IMG/VR virus record: IMGVR_UViG_3300006484_001465
Location: 1 to 64,000 of that record
From: a virus
DNA: 64,000 nucleotides
Strand: one strand, 5' to 3'
Shown: piece after piece, positions 28,531 through 37,664 of the stretch
Position numbering within the stretch: the stretch's first letter is position 1
How the letters are laid out: each line of letters begins with the position of its first letter
Program-made: the position numbers and the translations under genes
Notes under the pieces: generated by a model
What the model saw: the letters and a program-made list of their open reading frames with translations, nothing else
The model's database searches: none
Told to the model about the DNA's origin: nothing

Positions 28531-29415
28531 ATGGCAGAATTTAATATAAACAATGGTGTAGTATTTACACCTAAAACAGTGACACAACCATTACCAATTC
28601 CTGATGGTGCTTTTTTACAATTAAAAGATAGAGGTGGTAGACTTATGTATGGACAAGTAGGTCCTAGTGGAGTTGATTATTCGTTTCAATCAGGATTATT
28701 TGCCAATAAAGTTGGTTATTGGACTGCAAATGGGATAACTGTTGCTACTACTACATTCGGTTTAGGTCCAATGGTAATTACAGGTACAGCAACAGCAGTT
28801 GCTTTATCAACTACTAACCTTTTCACCAGAACAAGAAGACTTAAAGTATTATCAGGAACACCCGCTGGTTCATTAACTGGTCAAAGACTTACTTCATTAA
28901 TTTTAACAATGGGGTCTGGCGCTATATTAACTGGTGGTGGTTTTTATTATGTGGTTAGATTTGGTATATCTGATGCTGCTGCGGTAGCTGGTGCTAGAAT
29001 GTTTGTTGGTTTAAGAAACATCGCTACTTCACCAGTAAATGTTGAACCATCAACATTAACTAACGTAATTGGCGTTGGTCATGGTGCTGCCGATACAACC
29101 TTAAGAATATATTACGGAGGTTCAGCAGCCCAAACACCAATTAATTTAGGGGCATTATTTCCATCAAATACAAGAAGTACTGATTTATATGAGTTAGCTT
29201 TATTTAATAGTCCATCTTCAACGAATAGTGTTGGTTATAGGGTTGAGAGATTAAATACTGGTGATGTTGCTATGGGTACGTTAACTGGAGCTGCTGGTGT
29301 AGCTTTACCTTTAAATACAGCACTATTATCAAATAACGATTATAGAACTAATAATGCAACAGCTTCAGCTGTTGGTCTTGATTATGTATCTATATATTAT
29401 GAAACTGATTATTAA
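28531..29415 (+). CDS. putative fibre head / receptor-binding protein
   Basis: 294 residues beginning 9 bases after the giant fibre stops. A short N-terminal module (FNINNGVVFTPKTVTQPLPI) leads into a beta-sandwich-like body rich in Gly, Ala, Ser and Thr. Segments such as GGFYYVVRFGISDAAAVAGARMFVGL and TLRIYYGGSA match the jelly-roll heads of phage fibre tips as I know them. There is no transmembrane segment and no Cys. It probably forms a separate fibre tip attached to the stalk of the preceding protein, but this is inferred from gene order and fold pattern only. Confidence 0.55.
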   Translation: MAEFNINNGVVFTPKTVTQPLPIPDGAFLQLKDRGGRLMYGQVGPSGVDYSFQSGLFANKVGYWTANGITVATTTFGLGPMVITGTATAVALSTTNLFTRTRRLKVLSGTPAGSLTGQRLTSLILTMGSGAILTGGGFYYVVRFGISDAAAVAGARMFVGLRNIATSPVNVEPSTLTNVIGVGHGAADTTLRIYYGGSAAQTPINLGALFPSNTRSTDLYELALFNSPSSTNSVGYRVERLNTGDVAMGTLTGAAGVALPLNTALLSNNDYRTNNATASAVGLDYVSIYYETDY

Positions 29416-29418
29416 ACT

Positions 29419-30168
29419 ATGAAATTATTCGACATAAAATTAAATAGATATGAACTATTCGAGGATGGTTTATATATTGAATATGTACCATTAAATGATG
29501 AAATAAGAGATTATTTATTTAATGGTAATATGTATCAATTGGTAAATAATTCAATTGATGAAACAATTACATATTATAAACCTATCGTTAGAATTGAGCT
29601 TTATAACTTATTACCTGAAGATATAAAACCACAATATATTAATGTACAATATAAGATAACTGATTCAATTATTAACCCTTCTGATATCAATTATGATATA
29701 TTAGGGTTTCATAAAAAAAGAACAATTTTATACGGTAATTTAATAAAGGTTGAGTATTTTAAAAATTATGATGGTATCACCTATTCTGAATTGATTTTAG
29801 AAGAAAATATGGTTTGCATTAGAGATGTTAATGGTTTAATTAAAAATAGAAATTTAAATATAAAATGGTATTTAAGTGATGACACTATTGGTGTTGAGAA
29901 AAATATTATAAAATATTATTCAACAGATGAGGCAATACAAGAAGGGTTAGATAGAAGGGGTAATATAATTGCTGATACTAAATCATACACATTATTTCAA
30001 ATTGGTCAGACACAGTCATTCGATTTATTAAGTGGTGTAAAAACAGAAGTTGATTTATTCATAGATGGGTATACTGACCCGTTAAGAACCGCTATAACCA
30101 ATTCTACAAAACCATATTTAACACAAACTATTAAGGATGGTATTATTGATAGATTAAGATTAGAATAA
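29419..30168 (+). CDS. unknown protein, fibre operon
   Basis: 249 residues, three bases after the preceding stop. The first 110 residues alternate short strands and loops (LFEDGLYIEYVPLNDEIRDY, then PIVRIELYNLLPEDIKPQYI). Later segments include YSELILEENMVCIRDVNG and a C-terminal helix DGIIDRLRLE. No signal peptide, membrane helix or catalytic motif is visible, and I do not recognise the family. Position between the fibre head gene and a membrane protein gene suggests a fibre-assembly or accessory structural role, not demonstrated. Confidence 0.55.
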   Translation: MKLFDIKLNRYELFEDGLYIEYVPLNDEIRDYLFNGNMYQLVNNSIDETITYYKPIVRIELYNLLPEDIKPQYINVQYKITDSIINPSDINYDILGFHKKRTILYGNLIKVEYFKNYDGITYSELILEENMVCIRDVNGLIKNRNLNIKWYLSDDTIGVEKNIIKYYSTDEAIQEGLDRRGNIIADTKSYTLFQIGQTQSFDLLSGVKTEVDLFIDGYTDPLRTAITNSTKPYLTQTIKDGIIDRLRLE

Positions 30169-30179
30169 AAAAATTAATT

Positions 30180-30668
30180 ATGAAAGAATTTTTTCAAGGA
30201 GTTTGGGCTTTAATATGGGCTACAATAGTGAGTTGTTTAATGATAACAATGGGTACTGCGTATTCATTAGGTTATTCTATTTGGTTGACAATAACATTAA
30301 AAAAATGGTATGCATTTTTTATATTCTGGTGGCGACTAATAGATGGTGTATTCTTTGCTTTAGGTCATATACTGTATGAGTTAGCATATTCTTTAGATTT
30401 AATATGGAATGTGAATGGTGAAATACTTGAAGATTTTATGACAGCTGAAGAAAATACAACATTTACTGATAGAGATATTTCTGTATCAGCAAGTGTTGGT
30501 AAATTACAAAAAGAAGGTAAGTTGAATAGATTTGGACTTTGGTTTAGTAGATTATTAAACTTTGCATTTGGTCAAAAACAACATGCTTTAGATGCGTGGG
30601 AATACACCCAAGCTAGAAAAGCACTTAGGGAAAAATATTTTAAGAAGAAAACTGATAAAAAGTTTTAA
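30180..30668 (+). CDS. two-helix membrane protein, unknown (holin-like topology)
   Basis: 162 residues with two hydrophobic segments at about residues 8-36 (VWALIWATIVSCLMITMGTA) and 43-72 (WYAFFIFWWRLIDGVFFALG), then a soluble, charged C-terminal domain ending in a Lys-rich tail. The topology would suit a holin or a membrane anchor, but the 90-residue soluble tail is longer than in most holins and I do not recognise the family. It closes the plus-strand fibre operon. Its stop codon abuts the stop of the convergent minus-strand gene with no spacer and no visible terminator. Confidence 0.55.
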   Translation: MKEFFQGVWALIWATIVSCLMITMGTAYSLGYSIWLTITLKKWYAFFIFWWRLIDGVFFALGHILYELAYSLDLIWNVNGEILEDFMTAEENTTFTDRDISVSASVGKLQKEGKLNRFGLWFSRLLNFAFGQKQHALDAWEYTQARKALREKYFKKKTDKKF

Positions 30669-31043
30669 TTAATTATATGGTTCATATGATTTTTCTTCAG
30701 AAAAGTTTGAACCATACTTTATGTTAATAACTTTTTTAAGTTCAAACCTAATATCATTGGTTATGTAAACTAATCTAGCTAATTCGATAAACGGTTCATC
30801 AAATTCTTTATTTTTTTCTTTGATTCTAATATCATCTTCAATATCCCATAATTGTTCATTTATTATTAACAATTGTTCATAATCATGTGTGTTAATATTT
30901 AAATCAGTAAATACAATTTTATGTAGGTAATTATACTCATTTTCAATTTTAAATAATTTATCACTATTTGTTATTCTTCTTCTTTTGATATCCAAGATTG
31001 ATAATTTATCAACTATCTCTCCTATTGAAACTTCTATTTCCAT
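30669..31043 (-). CDS. DUF6165-like protein of glycosylation clusters
   Basis: 124 residues, helical. It begins MEIEVSIGEIVDKLSILDIK and contains LWDIEDDIRIKEK, FIELARLVYITNDIRFELKK and a terminal GSNF-EEKSY. This pattern matches the DUF6165 family as I recall it, a small protein found beside glycosyltransferase and lipopolysaccharide genes, with unknown biochemistry. Here it is the last gene of the minus-strand glycosylation operon, three bases after the FkbM-type gene, which agrees with that association. Confidence 0.65.
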   Translation of the reverse strand: MEIEVSIGEIVDKLSILDIKRRRITNSDKLFKIENEYNYLHKIVFTDLNINTHDYEQLLIINEQLWDIEDDIRIKEKNKEFDEPFIELARLVYITNDIRFELKKVINIKYGSNFSEEKSYEPYN

Positions 31044-31046
31044 ATT

Positions 31047-31721
31047 TTATCTATTATCTATATATATTATTACTTCAGTGTAATATTCCATGAAGTGTTC
31101 GTTGAACAAATCCCATTTAATATTAACACCGTCTATTGAGTACACCTCGTAATTTGTGAACTTAACTAAATAATTATCCCTAAAGTTTATAAATTTAGTT
31201 TTTAGTTCTGCTGTTAACAAATGCCATTCACCAACAATCTTTTTAATATTGCTTTGTATATATTCAAGATTTTCATCATTAAATATTGAGTATTCACCAC
31301 CTTCACAATCAGTCTTTAAAAAATCAATTTTATCCAAATTATATAATTTAATTAATTTTTTAAATGTAATACCTTCCATATGTGTTTCATCACCATATAC
31401 TTGGTGGTTCTCAATATACGTATTATAATCAGACACACCTTTAAGTATTGGTGTTACTGGGTACCCAACAGTATTTTTAACTAACGTTTCAAACTCTAAT
31501 TCACTTGGTTCAATAACATAAACATGTTTTGGTTTTTTATCTAATATGGAATATGTAAATGACCCGATACTACCACCAACATCTAAAACTATATCATTTT
31601 CCTCAACTTCAAAAAACCTTTCATACATTTTAGTTTCAAAAGTTTCATATGTTATTAAATCTTTGTGGTGTTCACCTTCTGATGTATTCATCCACCCCCA
31701 ATCAAAGTTATCTAAATTCAT
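31047..31721 (-). CDS. FkbM-family methyltransferase
   Basis: 224 residues. The SAM-binding motif I is VLDVGGSIGSFTYSI at about residues 44-58. The acidic end of strand 2 is VYVIEPSE, and the FkbM hallmark is IDFLKTDCEGGEYSIF at about 145-160. FkbM enzymes O-methylate sugars or small molecules and often modify capsule, O-antigen or glycoprotein glycans. Its start overlaps the stop of the heptosyltransferase-like gene by 4 bases, so it probably methylates the glycan that the cassette builds. The exact substrate cannot be read from sequence. Confidence 0.8.
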   Translation of the reverse strand: MNLDNFDWGWMNTSEGEHHKDLITYETFETKMYERFFEVEENDIVLDVGGSIGSFTYSILDKKPKHVYVIEPSELEFETLVKNTVGYPVTPILKGVSDYNTYIENHQVYGDETHMEGITFKKLIKLYNLDKIDFLKTDCEGGEYSIFNDENLEYIQSNIKKIVGEWHLLTAELKTKFINFRDNYLVKFTNYEVYSIDGVNIKWDLFNEHFMEYYTEVIIYIDNR

Positions 31722-32866
31722 TTTAATAATTTTTTAATTTCAGTAATAACCATGTCACCAGTTATTCTTTTATGGCATTCAAATTGTTTATAAGTGTTTT
31801 TATGTTCTGGACACCAATTCCAATCACCCTTATCAAATTTATAATTTGGATTATTCCAACAACCGTTACATACTGATTTATTAACAATTCTAGTACAGTT
31901 ACTTGTAAACTCATGGTCTTCTACTGTAAAATTAGAAATCATAACAACATGTTTTCCAATCGCCCAAGATAACCATGATAAACCAGAGCTAAGTCCGATT
32001 AAGAACTCGCTATGGTGAATAACATTCATTGTATTTTCAATTGAGCAGTCTTTTAATTTTTCAACACCTTTATATTTTGACCCTTCTTTGGATACATCGA
32101 TAACTTTGTAACCATTTTCAATTAAGAAATCAATTACTTCTTGCCAACCAGTTTTATTATTCCAATACTTAAGACCTGATGTTGAATTTGGTGCAATTGT
32201 CACATATTTTGTATCGTATGGATTTTCCTTTGGTTTAAAATCAATATCTGGTTTTATTTCAGTAAATTCTAAACCTAAAATATTTGTAGCAGTTTGTTGC
32301 AGTGGAATTGTGTTTGGTAATACTGGTTCAGCATCCTCGTCATAAAACCAACCTAATGAATACATAGCGAATAAATTATGCACAGTTACTCCAGGTTCAA
32401 CAAATTCAATATTAGGGTATGATTCTTTTAATAGTTTGTTCCAGAAAGTTGATAGTATAACTTTGCAATTATGTTTTTTTCTAAATTCTTCAACATAAGG
32501 TATCCAAGCAATAGTATCACCTAATGATGATGACTCCATTGTTATAAACACACGTTTATCTGATAAATCTAAAGTATAATCACAAACTAATTCACCTTTA
32601 CGATAAGCTTTAATATTCCATTCTGTAAAATATTTTCTATTTAACTTGGTCCACATATTACTATTTATGGTTGCTGAATGAACTAATACCATATTATTAT
32701 CATAAAACTCAACTAAAAACTCATCATCAACATTCCCAATAACTTCAAAAAAAGGATTATTTACAAAATGGTAATTAAATGACATTTGTTCTTTAGGTTT
32801 CATTATATTAATTTTAGTGTTTTTTATTTCTTTCAAATACTTTAATCTAGTTTCTTCTGAATTCAT
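31718..32866 (-). CDS. autotransporter O-heptosyltransferase-like enzyme (TibC/BAHT family)
   Basis: 382 residues. A beta-rich N-terminal domain is followed by MESSSLGDTIAWIPYVEEF, whose Gly-Asp includes the expected general base, then STFWNKLLKESYPNIEFVEP, IAPNSTSGLKYWNNKTGWQE and FLIGLSSGLSWLSWAIGKH. Near the C-terminus four Cys with spacing C-x2-C-x15-C-x11-C (CNGCWNNPN...NWCPEH...FEC) form the metal-finger segment characteristic of bacterial autotransporter heptosyltransferases, which add heptose to Ser residues of strand-loop-strand adhesins. Finding it in a phage full of adhesin-like solenoid fibres suggests those fibres are the acceptors. Four-base overlaps on both sides place it in a tight operon. 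Family call is strong; sugar donor and acceptor are inferred. Confidence 0.8.
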   Translation of the reverse strand: MNSEETRLKYLKEIKNTKINIMKPKEQMSFNYHFVNNPFFEVIGNVDDEFLVEFYDNNMVLVHSATINSNMWTKLNRKYFTEWNIKAYRKGELVCDYTLDLSDKRVFITMESSSLGDTIAWIPYVEEFRKKHNCKVILSTFWNKLLKESYPNIEFVEPGVTVHNLFAMYSLGWFYDEDAEPVLPNTIPLQQTATNILGLEFTEIKPDIDFKPKENPYDTKYVTIAPNSTSGLKYWNNKTGWQEVIDFLIENGYKVIDVSKEGSKYKGVEKLKDCSIENTMNVIHHSEFLIGLSSGLSWLSWAIGKHVVMISNFTVEDHEFTSNCTRIVNKSVCNGCWNNPNYKFDKGDWNWCPEHKNTYKQFECHKRITGDMVITEIKKLLK

Positions 32867-35800
32867 ATTTCTTTTAATTTTTCAATCATTTTTTCCATTA
32901 TATCAACATCTTTTTCACCATGGAAAAATAATAAATTTTCTTTACTAGCTGGAACTCTAACCCATTTTGATAACTCTTCTTCATTATCATCAAGACCAAC
33001 TTTATCATAAATTAAATCAATATTATCTAAACTACCATTAACATAAATGTATGGTAACCCATTTAATATGTTGTATTTCCATAACAAAACATTTAATATT
33101 GTTTCTTCATTATATGGTGCATAATGTTCATTATTTTTTAATATTTTTGGGTTTATGCACATCCAATACCACTCATCCATGAAATCGATACAATCTTTAC
33201 TAGCAATAAAATAACCAGTTTGTCTATATCTTTCACGTACCTTTTGATTAACGCTATATAGTTCACAAGCTGGGTGTTCCAATGTGGTTGTTAAATCTTC
33301 TTTAGTTTCAGCACCACCTCTACCATTTGCAAATAAATAATCATAAACACCTTGAACAAAGAATGGGTAACTAAAATCAGTGTATAAGTTAAAGATATTA
33401 TCAACATTTGGTGTTGCAATCGAATCACTATCAACATATACCGCAATATCTAAATAATTAGTTAAAACATCTTTCATGATTAGTGGTCTTTGTATTAGTA
33501 ATTTATAGATGTTTGAATTATTTCTATTTATATAAAAGTTAGATTCTGAACTTTCATACATATTAGCATCGTTTTCTAAATTACAAACCCACTTAATTGT
33601 TGTTACATTTTCAACATTAACCTTTAAATCAGAATCTAACATATATACATATATTGGTAGATTACTAAATGCTCTAATTGATTTTGCTGCCGCACTAACG
33701 ATGTTAAAGTATTTAACATTACTGTATAATACATACCCATGCTTTACTAAACTATCATTAATTAATTTTTCATTATCTGGATATCCTTTGTATAAACTAT
33801 GGTGATGTACGTTAGTATTCATATACGTTAAACCAATTTCTTCTGACACTTGGTATTCTCTTACTGGTGAATCAGTCATAAGTGGTCTATAATCGTTTAA
33901 TAATGATAATATCGCCTTACTGTATGCAATTGGTCCTGTAGTTCTTAATACGGCCTCTTTACCCGCTCCATCGGTATAGTTTCTAATGTTATCTTCAACT
34001 AGTTCTATTGTTTTCTTTAGAAATGGGTGTTCGGGTTTGCATATGATATGCCAATTTTGAAATTCACCAAGTGAATAACCTAATTCATCGGACCAATCTT
34101 TACCTGGCCAATGTGACAAAAGATATTCATCGGTATATAATAATGTGTCTTCTAATGGTACTGTTGTTGTGCTTTTAATGTCTAAATAAACCCCACCAAC
34201 TTTATACATTAATAGATATCTAAAATAGTCAGCTTTAGCTGGGCCATAACTATCATTAATGGTTAAATACAGTTTTAATGTTTCTTCTGGATAATTTTCC
34301 TTTATAAAATTTACACAGTCTTCATCATTGTAGAATCTATATTCAAATGTTGGATTCATTTTTTTAAGTTGTTCAACATTATTACTTAATTCAACTGGTA
34401 ACTCATTTGTTTTATATGTTTGATGTATAATTCTAGGTATCTTTTGTTTTCTTAAAATTATATCACTCATTAGATATTCAACATCATAACCAGTAAATCT
34501 TTTTAATAATTTAGTAATTTCCTCTTTATTTGAAACTTCATTATGACATTCAAATTTTATTTTATTTGCTAATAAACCTGGATTCTTTTCACACTCATTT
34601 AAATACTCATTTAAAATAACGTGGTCATAACCTTCAGTATCAACTTTTAAATAATCAATACTTTTTACATTATACTTATCAATTAAGGTTGACCAAGTAA
34701 TAGTTGGTACTTCTTGAATTGTAACTAATTTATCATATAATTCTTTACCAATTTCTTTAACGGTAAATGGATGTGGATTATTTACACTATTACTACCCCT
34801 AACCCACCATGGTAAATTATAAGCATCAATATTATTATCTTCTATGTAGTATATATCTATTTTACCTTCTTCATCTGACATAGCAGCTTGTACCTTTTCA
34901 ACATTTCGTTTATTTGGTAATCTATCGATATAATACTTTATTGGTTCAATACTTATCCCTTTAGTTAGGTTAGTCGATTCTTCAATTAATGTGTCAAAAT
35001 CTGATGTACCAATCTCAATAAAATCATAATGACCATCATCAACTTCATTCAATTGTAATAAGTCAATCATTTTATTAACATCGGTATCAATATCACCAGT
35101 TAAAAAAGAAATACATTCTTCATTATCATATGAACCACAATATGTTTCTAAATTAAACATTAGGATATTTGAGTCATACATTAGTGCTTCTTTAACCACT
35201 AATGGATTTAATTCTAGTTTAGATGTGAATAAGAATAAATCACTAGCCATTATAAAATCTTCAGTATTATCTTTCTCTCCCCATATTACACAATTACTTG
35301 GTATAGTTTCCATTAATGGTTTCCAATAATCTTGAAAATTACCAGCTTGATTCCCTATAAAATGGAATGTTACATTTTCACCTTCAAATTGTCTAGCTAA
35401 TTCAAAAGCATAACCTTGGTTTTTGCCTGGAGTAAACAATCCAATATTTATAACATGTTTTGAATTTGGGTCAAGATTTAATTTTTCAATGGCAAGTTCT
35501 TGTGATTTATTTTTTTTATCAACTGGATATTCTATAACTGTTGATTCAACACCCAAATCCTCATACATTTTTTTTGAGTATTCAGATACGAATATAAATT
35601 TATCAGGTAAGTACTTTTTTAATTGTTTTGAATCGTATGAACTATGTGTTGTTTCAAATATCTTATATTGTCTATTTTCATCATAAAGTTTAGGTAACAT
35701 GGTTGAATCAATAAAAGTTTCAGATAATTCTTCTATAAAAATTAATTCAGGGTCAAAATCTTCTATAACTTTAAGTAGGTTAAATTTATCATCACCAAGA

Positions 35801-35991
35801 GAAATAAATTTATCACCTAATAAATTAATTATCTTATTTCTTTGAACTACGAAGTCTGGTGATAAAAAATTATATTCAACACATACAACATTATAATCAA
35901 GCATTAATAGTTCAATTTTATTTAATGTAAACTGAGGTGCACCACCTGTTGATAAGTGAGATGTTATTATTAATAAATTATTTTTAACCAT
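32863..35991 (-). CDS. four-domain glycosyltransferase/methyltransferase fusion
   Basis: 1042 residues with four recognisable enzymes in series. Residues 1-315 form a GT4-like GT-B transferase (VINIGLFTPGKNQGYAFE at about 180, FTSKLELNPLVVKEAL at about 257). Residues about 318-520 are an FkbM-like methyltransferase (FIEIGTSDFDTL, then IDYLKVDTEGYDHVIL). Residues about 520-760 are a GT32-type sugar transferase (IPRIIHQTYKTNELP, then YKVGGVYLDIKS, where the second acid of the usual DxD is Lys, a variant I associate with capsular enzymes). Residues about 765-1042 resemble a GT8-type GT-A transferase with YVDSDS as DxD. It starts the minus-strand cassette and probably builds and methylates a short glycan in one polypeptide. 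Confidence 0.75.
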   Translation of the reverse strand: MVKNNLLIITSHLSTGGAPQFTLNKIELLMLDYNVVCVEYNFLSPDFVVQRNKIINLLGDKFISLGDDKFNLLKVIEDFDPELIFIEELSETFIDSTMLPKLYDENRQYKIFETTHSSYDSKQLKKYLPDKFIFVSEYSKKMYEDLGVESTVIEYPVDKKNKSQELAIEKLNLDPNSKHVINIGLFTPGKNQGYAFELARQFEGENVTFHFIGNQAGNFQDYWKPLMETIPSNCVIWGEKDNTEDFIMASDLFLFTSKLELNPLVVKEALMYDSNILMFNLETYCGSYDNEECISFLTGDIDTDVNKMIDLLQLNEVDDGHYDFIEIGTSDFDTLIEESTNLTKGISIEPIKYYIDRLPNKRNVEKVQAAMSDEEGKIDIYYIEDNNIDAYNLPWWVRGSNSVNNPHPFTVKEIGKELYDKLVTIQEVPTITWSTLIDKYNVKSIDYLKVDTEGYDHVILNEYLNECEKNPGLLANKIKFECHNEVSNKEEITKLLKRFTGYDVEYLMSDIILRKQKIPRIIHQTYKTNELPVELSNNVEQLKKMNPTFEYRFYNDEDCVNFIKENYPEETLKLYLTINDSYGPAKADYFRYLLMYKVGGVYLDIKSTTTVPLEDTLLYTDEYLLSHWPGKDWSDELGYSLGEFQNWHIICKPEHPFLKKTIELVEDNIRNYTDGAGKEAVLRTTGPIAYSKAILSLLNDYRPLMTDSPVREYQVSEEIGLTYMNTNVHHHSLYKGYPDNEKLINDSLVKHGYVLYSNVKYFNIVSAAAKSIRAFSNLPIYVYMLDSDLKVNVENVTTIKWVCNLENDANMYESSESNFYINRNNSNIYKLLIQRPLIMKDVLTNYLDIAVYVDSDSIATPNVDNIFNLYTDFSYPFFVQGVYDYLFANGRGGAETKEDLTTTLEHPACELYSVNQKVRERYRQTGYFIASKDCIDFMDEWYWMCINPKILKNNEHYAPYNEETILNVLLWKYNILNGLPYIYVNGSLDNIDLIYDKVGLDDNEEELSKWVRVPASKENLLFFHGEKDVDIMEKMIEKLKEI

Positions 35992-36010
35992 GAGTTAAAT
36001 ATAGTATTAA

Positions 36011-36032
36011 TTTTTTTAAAAATAAATATAAA
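36011..36032 (-). promoter_or_regulatory. late-type promoter motif of the glycosylation operon (variant)
   Basis: On the minus strand the sequence reads TATATTTATTTTTAAAAAAA, about 40 bases before the start at 35991. It keeps the ATATTTAT core with a T-rich second half. It suggests that the cassette is expressed late, with the fibres. Confidence 0.4.
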
Positions 36033-36056
36033 ATACAGTCTTATTATAAAGTCTTT

Positions 36057-36074
36057 AATATTTATATATAAAAT
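36057..36074 (+). promoter_or_regulatory. phage late-type promoter motif
   Basis: AATATTTATATATAAAAT lies 23 bases before the start at 36081, within the divergent region shared with the glycosylation operon. Confidence 0.6.
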
Positions 36075-36080
36075 TATATT

Positions 36081-37610
36081 ATGTCTATTTCTTATATTAT
36101 TAACAACAATGATTCTACATTAACGGGTCAAACCATTTTTGGTGCATTATCACAAGGTAGTGGTGCAATATCTAGTGGTATTAATTCACATGCTGAAGGT
36201 CAAGATACAACAGCTATTGGTACTAGTTCACATACCGAAGGTAGTTTTACAACAGCTATTGGTAATTCATCACATGCTGAAGGTGATTATACAATAACTA
36301 GTGGTGATTCATCACATGCTGAAGGTGCTAATACAACCGCTAGTGGTGTTTATTCACATGCTGAAGGTAATTTAACAATAGCCAGTGGTATTACATCACA
36401 TGCTGAAGGATATCAATCAACAGCTAGTGGTGATTATGGTTCTCATGCTGAAGGTGCAAATACAATAGCGATTGGTAATCAGTCACATGCTGAAGGTGCA
36501 ACTACAACGGCTAGTGGTAGTGCGTCACATGCTGAAGGTTCTAATACGACTGCTATTGGTGATTATTCACATAGTGAGGGATATGGAACGATAGCTAGTG
36601 GTAATACATCACATGCTGAAGGTAGTTTTACAACCGCTATTGGTGATTATTCACATAGTGAGGGATATGGAACGATAGCTAGTGGTAATACATCACATGC
36701 TGAAGGTACTGGTACACTTGCTAGTGGTATTTATTCACATGCTGAAGGTAATTTAACAACAGCTAGTGGTGCTGCATCACATGCTGAGGGTAGTTATGCA
36801 ACTGCTAGTGGTAATTATTCACATGCTGAAGGTCAAGGTACAACTGCTAGTGGTGATTATTCACATGTTGAGGGTTCACTTACAACTGCTAGTGGTATTT
36901 TTTCACACGCTGAAGGTGGTTTAACAATAGCTAGTGGTTATCTATCACATTCTGAAGGTTCTGGTACAACTGCTAGTGGTACAGCGTCACATGTTGAAGG
37001 TGATAGAACAATAGCTAGTGGTACCACATCGCATGCTGAGGGTAGTTTAACAAGAGCTTTTGGTGATTATTCACATGCTGAAGGGTATCAAACAACTGCT
37101 AGTGGTTATTATTCACATTCTCAAGGTTATATTACATTAGCTAGTGGTCAAAATTCACATGCTGAAGGTCAGCAAACCTCAGCAACAACATATAATACAC
37201 ACGCTGAAGGTATTGGTACACTTGCTAGTGGTACGGGTTCACACGCTGAAGGTTATGGTACCAAAGCAACTGGAATTAATTCACATTCACAAAATTTATA
37301 TACAATAGCATCTGGGTTTCATTCACATGCGGGTGGTTCAGGTTCAACCGCAACTGGTATCGTATCATTCGTTCATTCATCTAATTCAACAATAAGTGGT
37401 GATAGAAGTGCTATTATTGGTGGTCAAGGTATAACTGGTTCAGCTGCTGATACTGTTTATGTTCCAGATTTTGTAATTAAAAAAACAGCATCAGTTCCAA
37501 CAAGTTCAGCAGATACTGTTGGTGAAAATGGTTCTATAACATGGGATAATACTCATTTTTATTGGAAAGCGAATGGTCAATGGTTGAGGGTTTCGGGTTC
37601 AACATTCTAA
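36081..37610 (+). CDS. second YadA-head-like trimeric fibre, about 28 repeats
   Basis: 509 residues. A short N-terminus (about 30 residues) goes straight into about 28 units of the 14-residue (Y/T)SHAEGxxTTASGx repeat, to about residue 425. A neck segment FVHSSNSTISGDRSAIIGGQ follows, shared with the protein at 7535. The C-terminus (ITWDNTHFYWKANGQWLRVS) is compact and aromatic-rich, unlike the large head of the other copy. Without the beta-helix N-terminal module it is essentially a head-repeat rod with a small tip. It lies directly upstream of the tail sheath region and ends at a bidirectional terminator. Probable fibre; attachment partner unknown. Confidence 0.75.
   Translation: MSISYIINNNDSTLTGQTIFGALSQGSGAISSGINSHAEGQDTTAIGTSSHTEGSFTTAIGNSSHAEGDYTITSGDSSHAEGANTTASGVYSHAEGNLTIASGITSHAEGYQSTASGDYGSHAEGANTIAIGNQSHAEGATTTASGSASHAEGSNTTAIGDYSHSEGYGTIASGNTSHAEGSFTTAIGDYSHSEGYGTIASGNTSHAEGTGTLASGIYSHAEGNLTTASGAASHAEGSYATASGNYSHAEGQGTTASGDYSHVEGSLTTASGIFSHAEGGLTIASGYLSHSEGSGTTASGTASHVEGDRTIASGTTSHAEGSLTRAFGDYSHAEGYQTTASGYYSHSQGYITLASGQNSHAEGQQTSATTYNTHAEGIGTLASGTGSHAEGYGTKATGINSHSQNLYTIASGFHSHAGGSGSTATGIVSFVHSSNSTISGDRSAIIGGQGITGSAADTVYVPDFVIKKTASVPTSSADTVGENGSITWDNTHFYWKANGQWLRVSGSTF
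36186..37350 (+). repeat. 42-bp tandem coding repeats (YadA-head-like), second array
   Basis: About 28 in-frame units share the TCACATGCTGAAGGT core with the array at 8900-10700. An internal duplication of two units is almost exact (around 36560-36615 and 36645-36700). Confidence 0.9.
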
Positions 37611-37636
37611 TAATGTAAATATTTTATAAAAATAAT

Positions 37637-37660
37637 AAAGGGGTCTTATAACCCCTTTTT
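37637..37660. terminator. bidirectional intrinsic terminator
   Basis: AAAGGGGT, loop CTTATA, ACCCCTTT and a T-run. It ends the YadA-like gene on the plus strand and the small ribbon-helix-helix gene on the minus strand. Confidence 0.85.
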
Positions 37661-37664
37661 TGTT

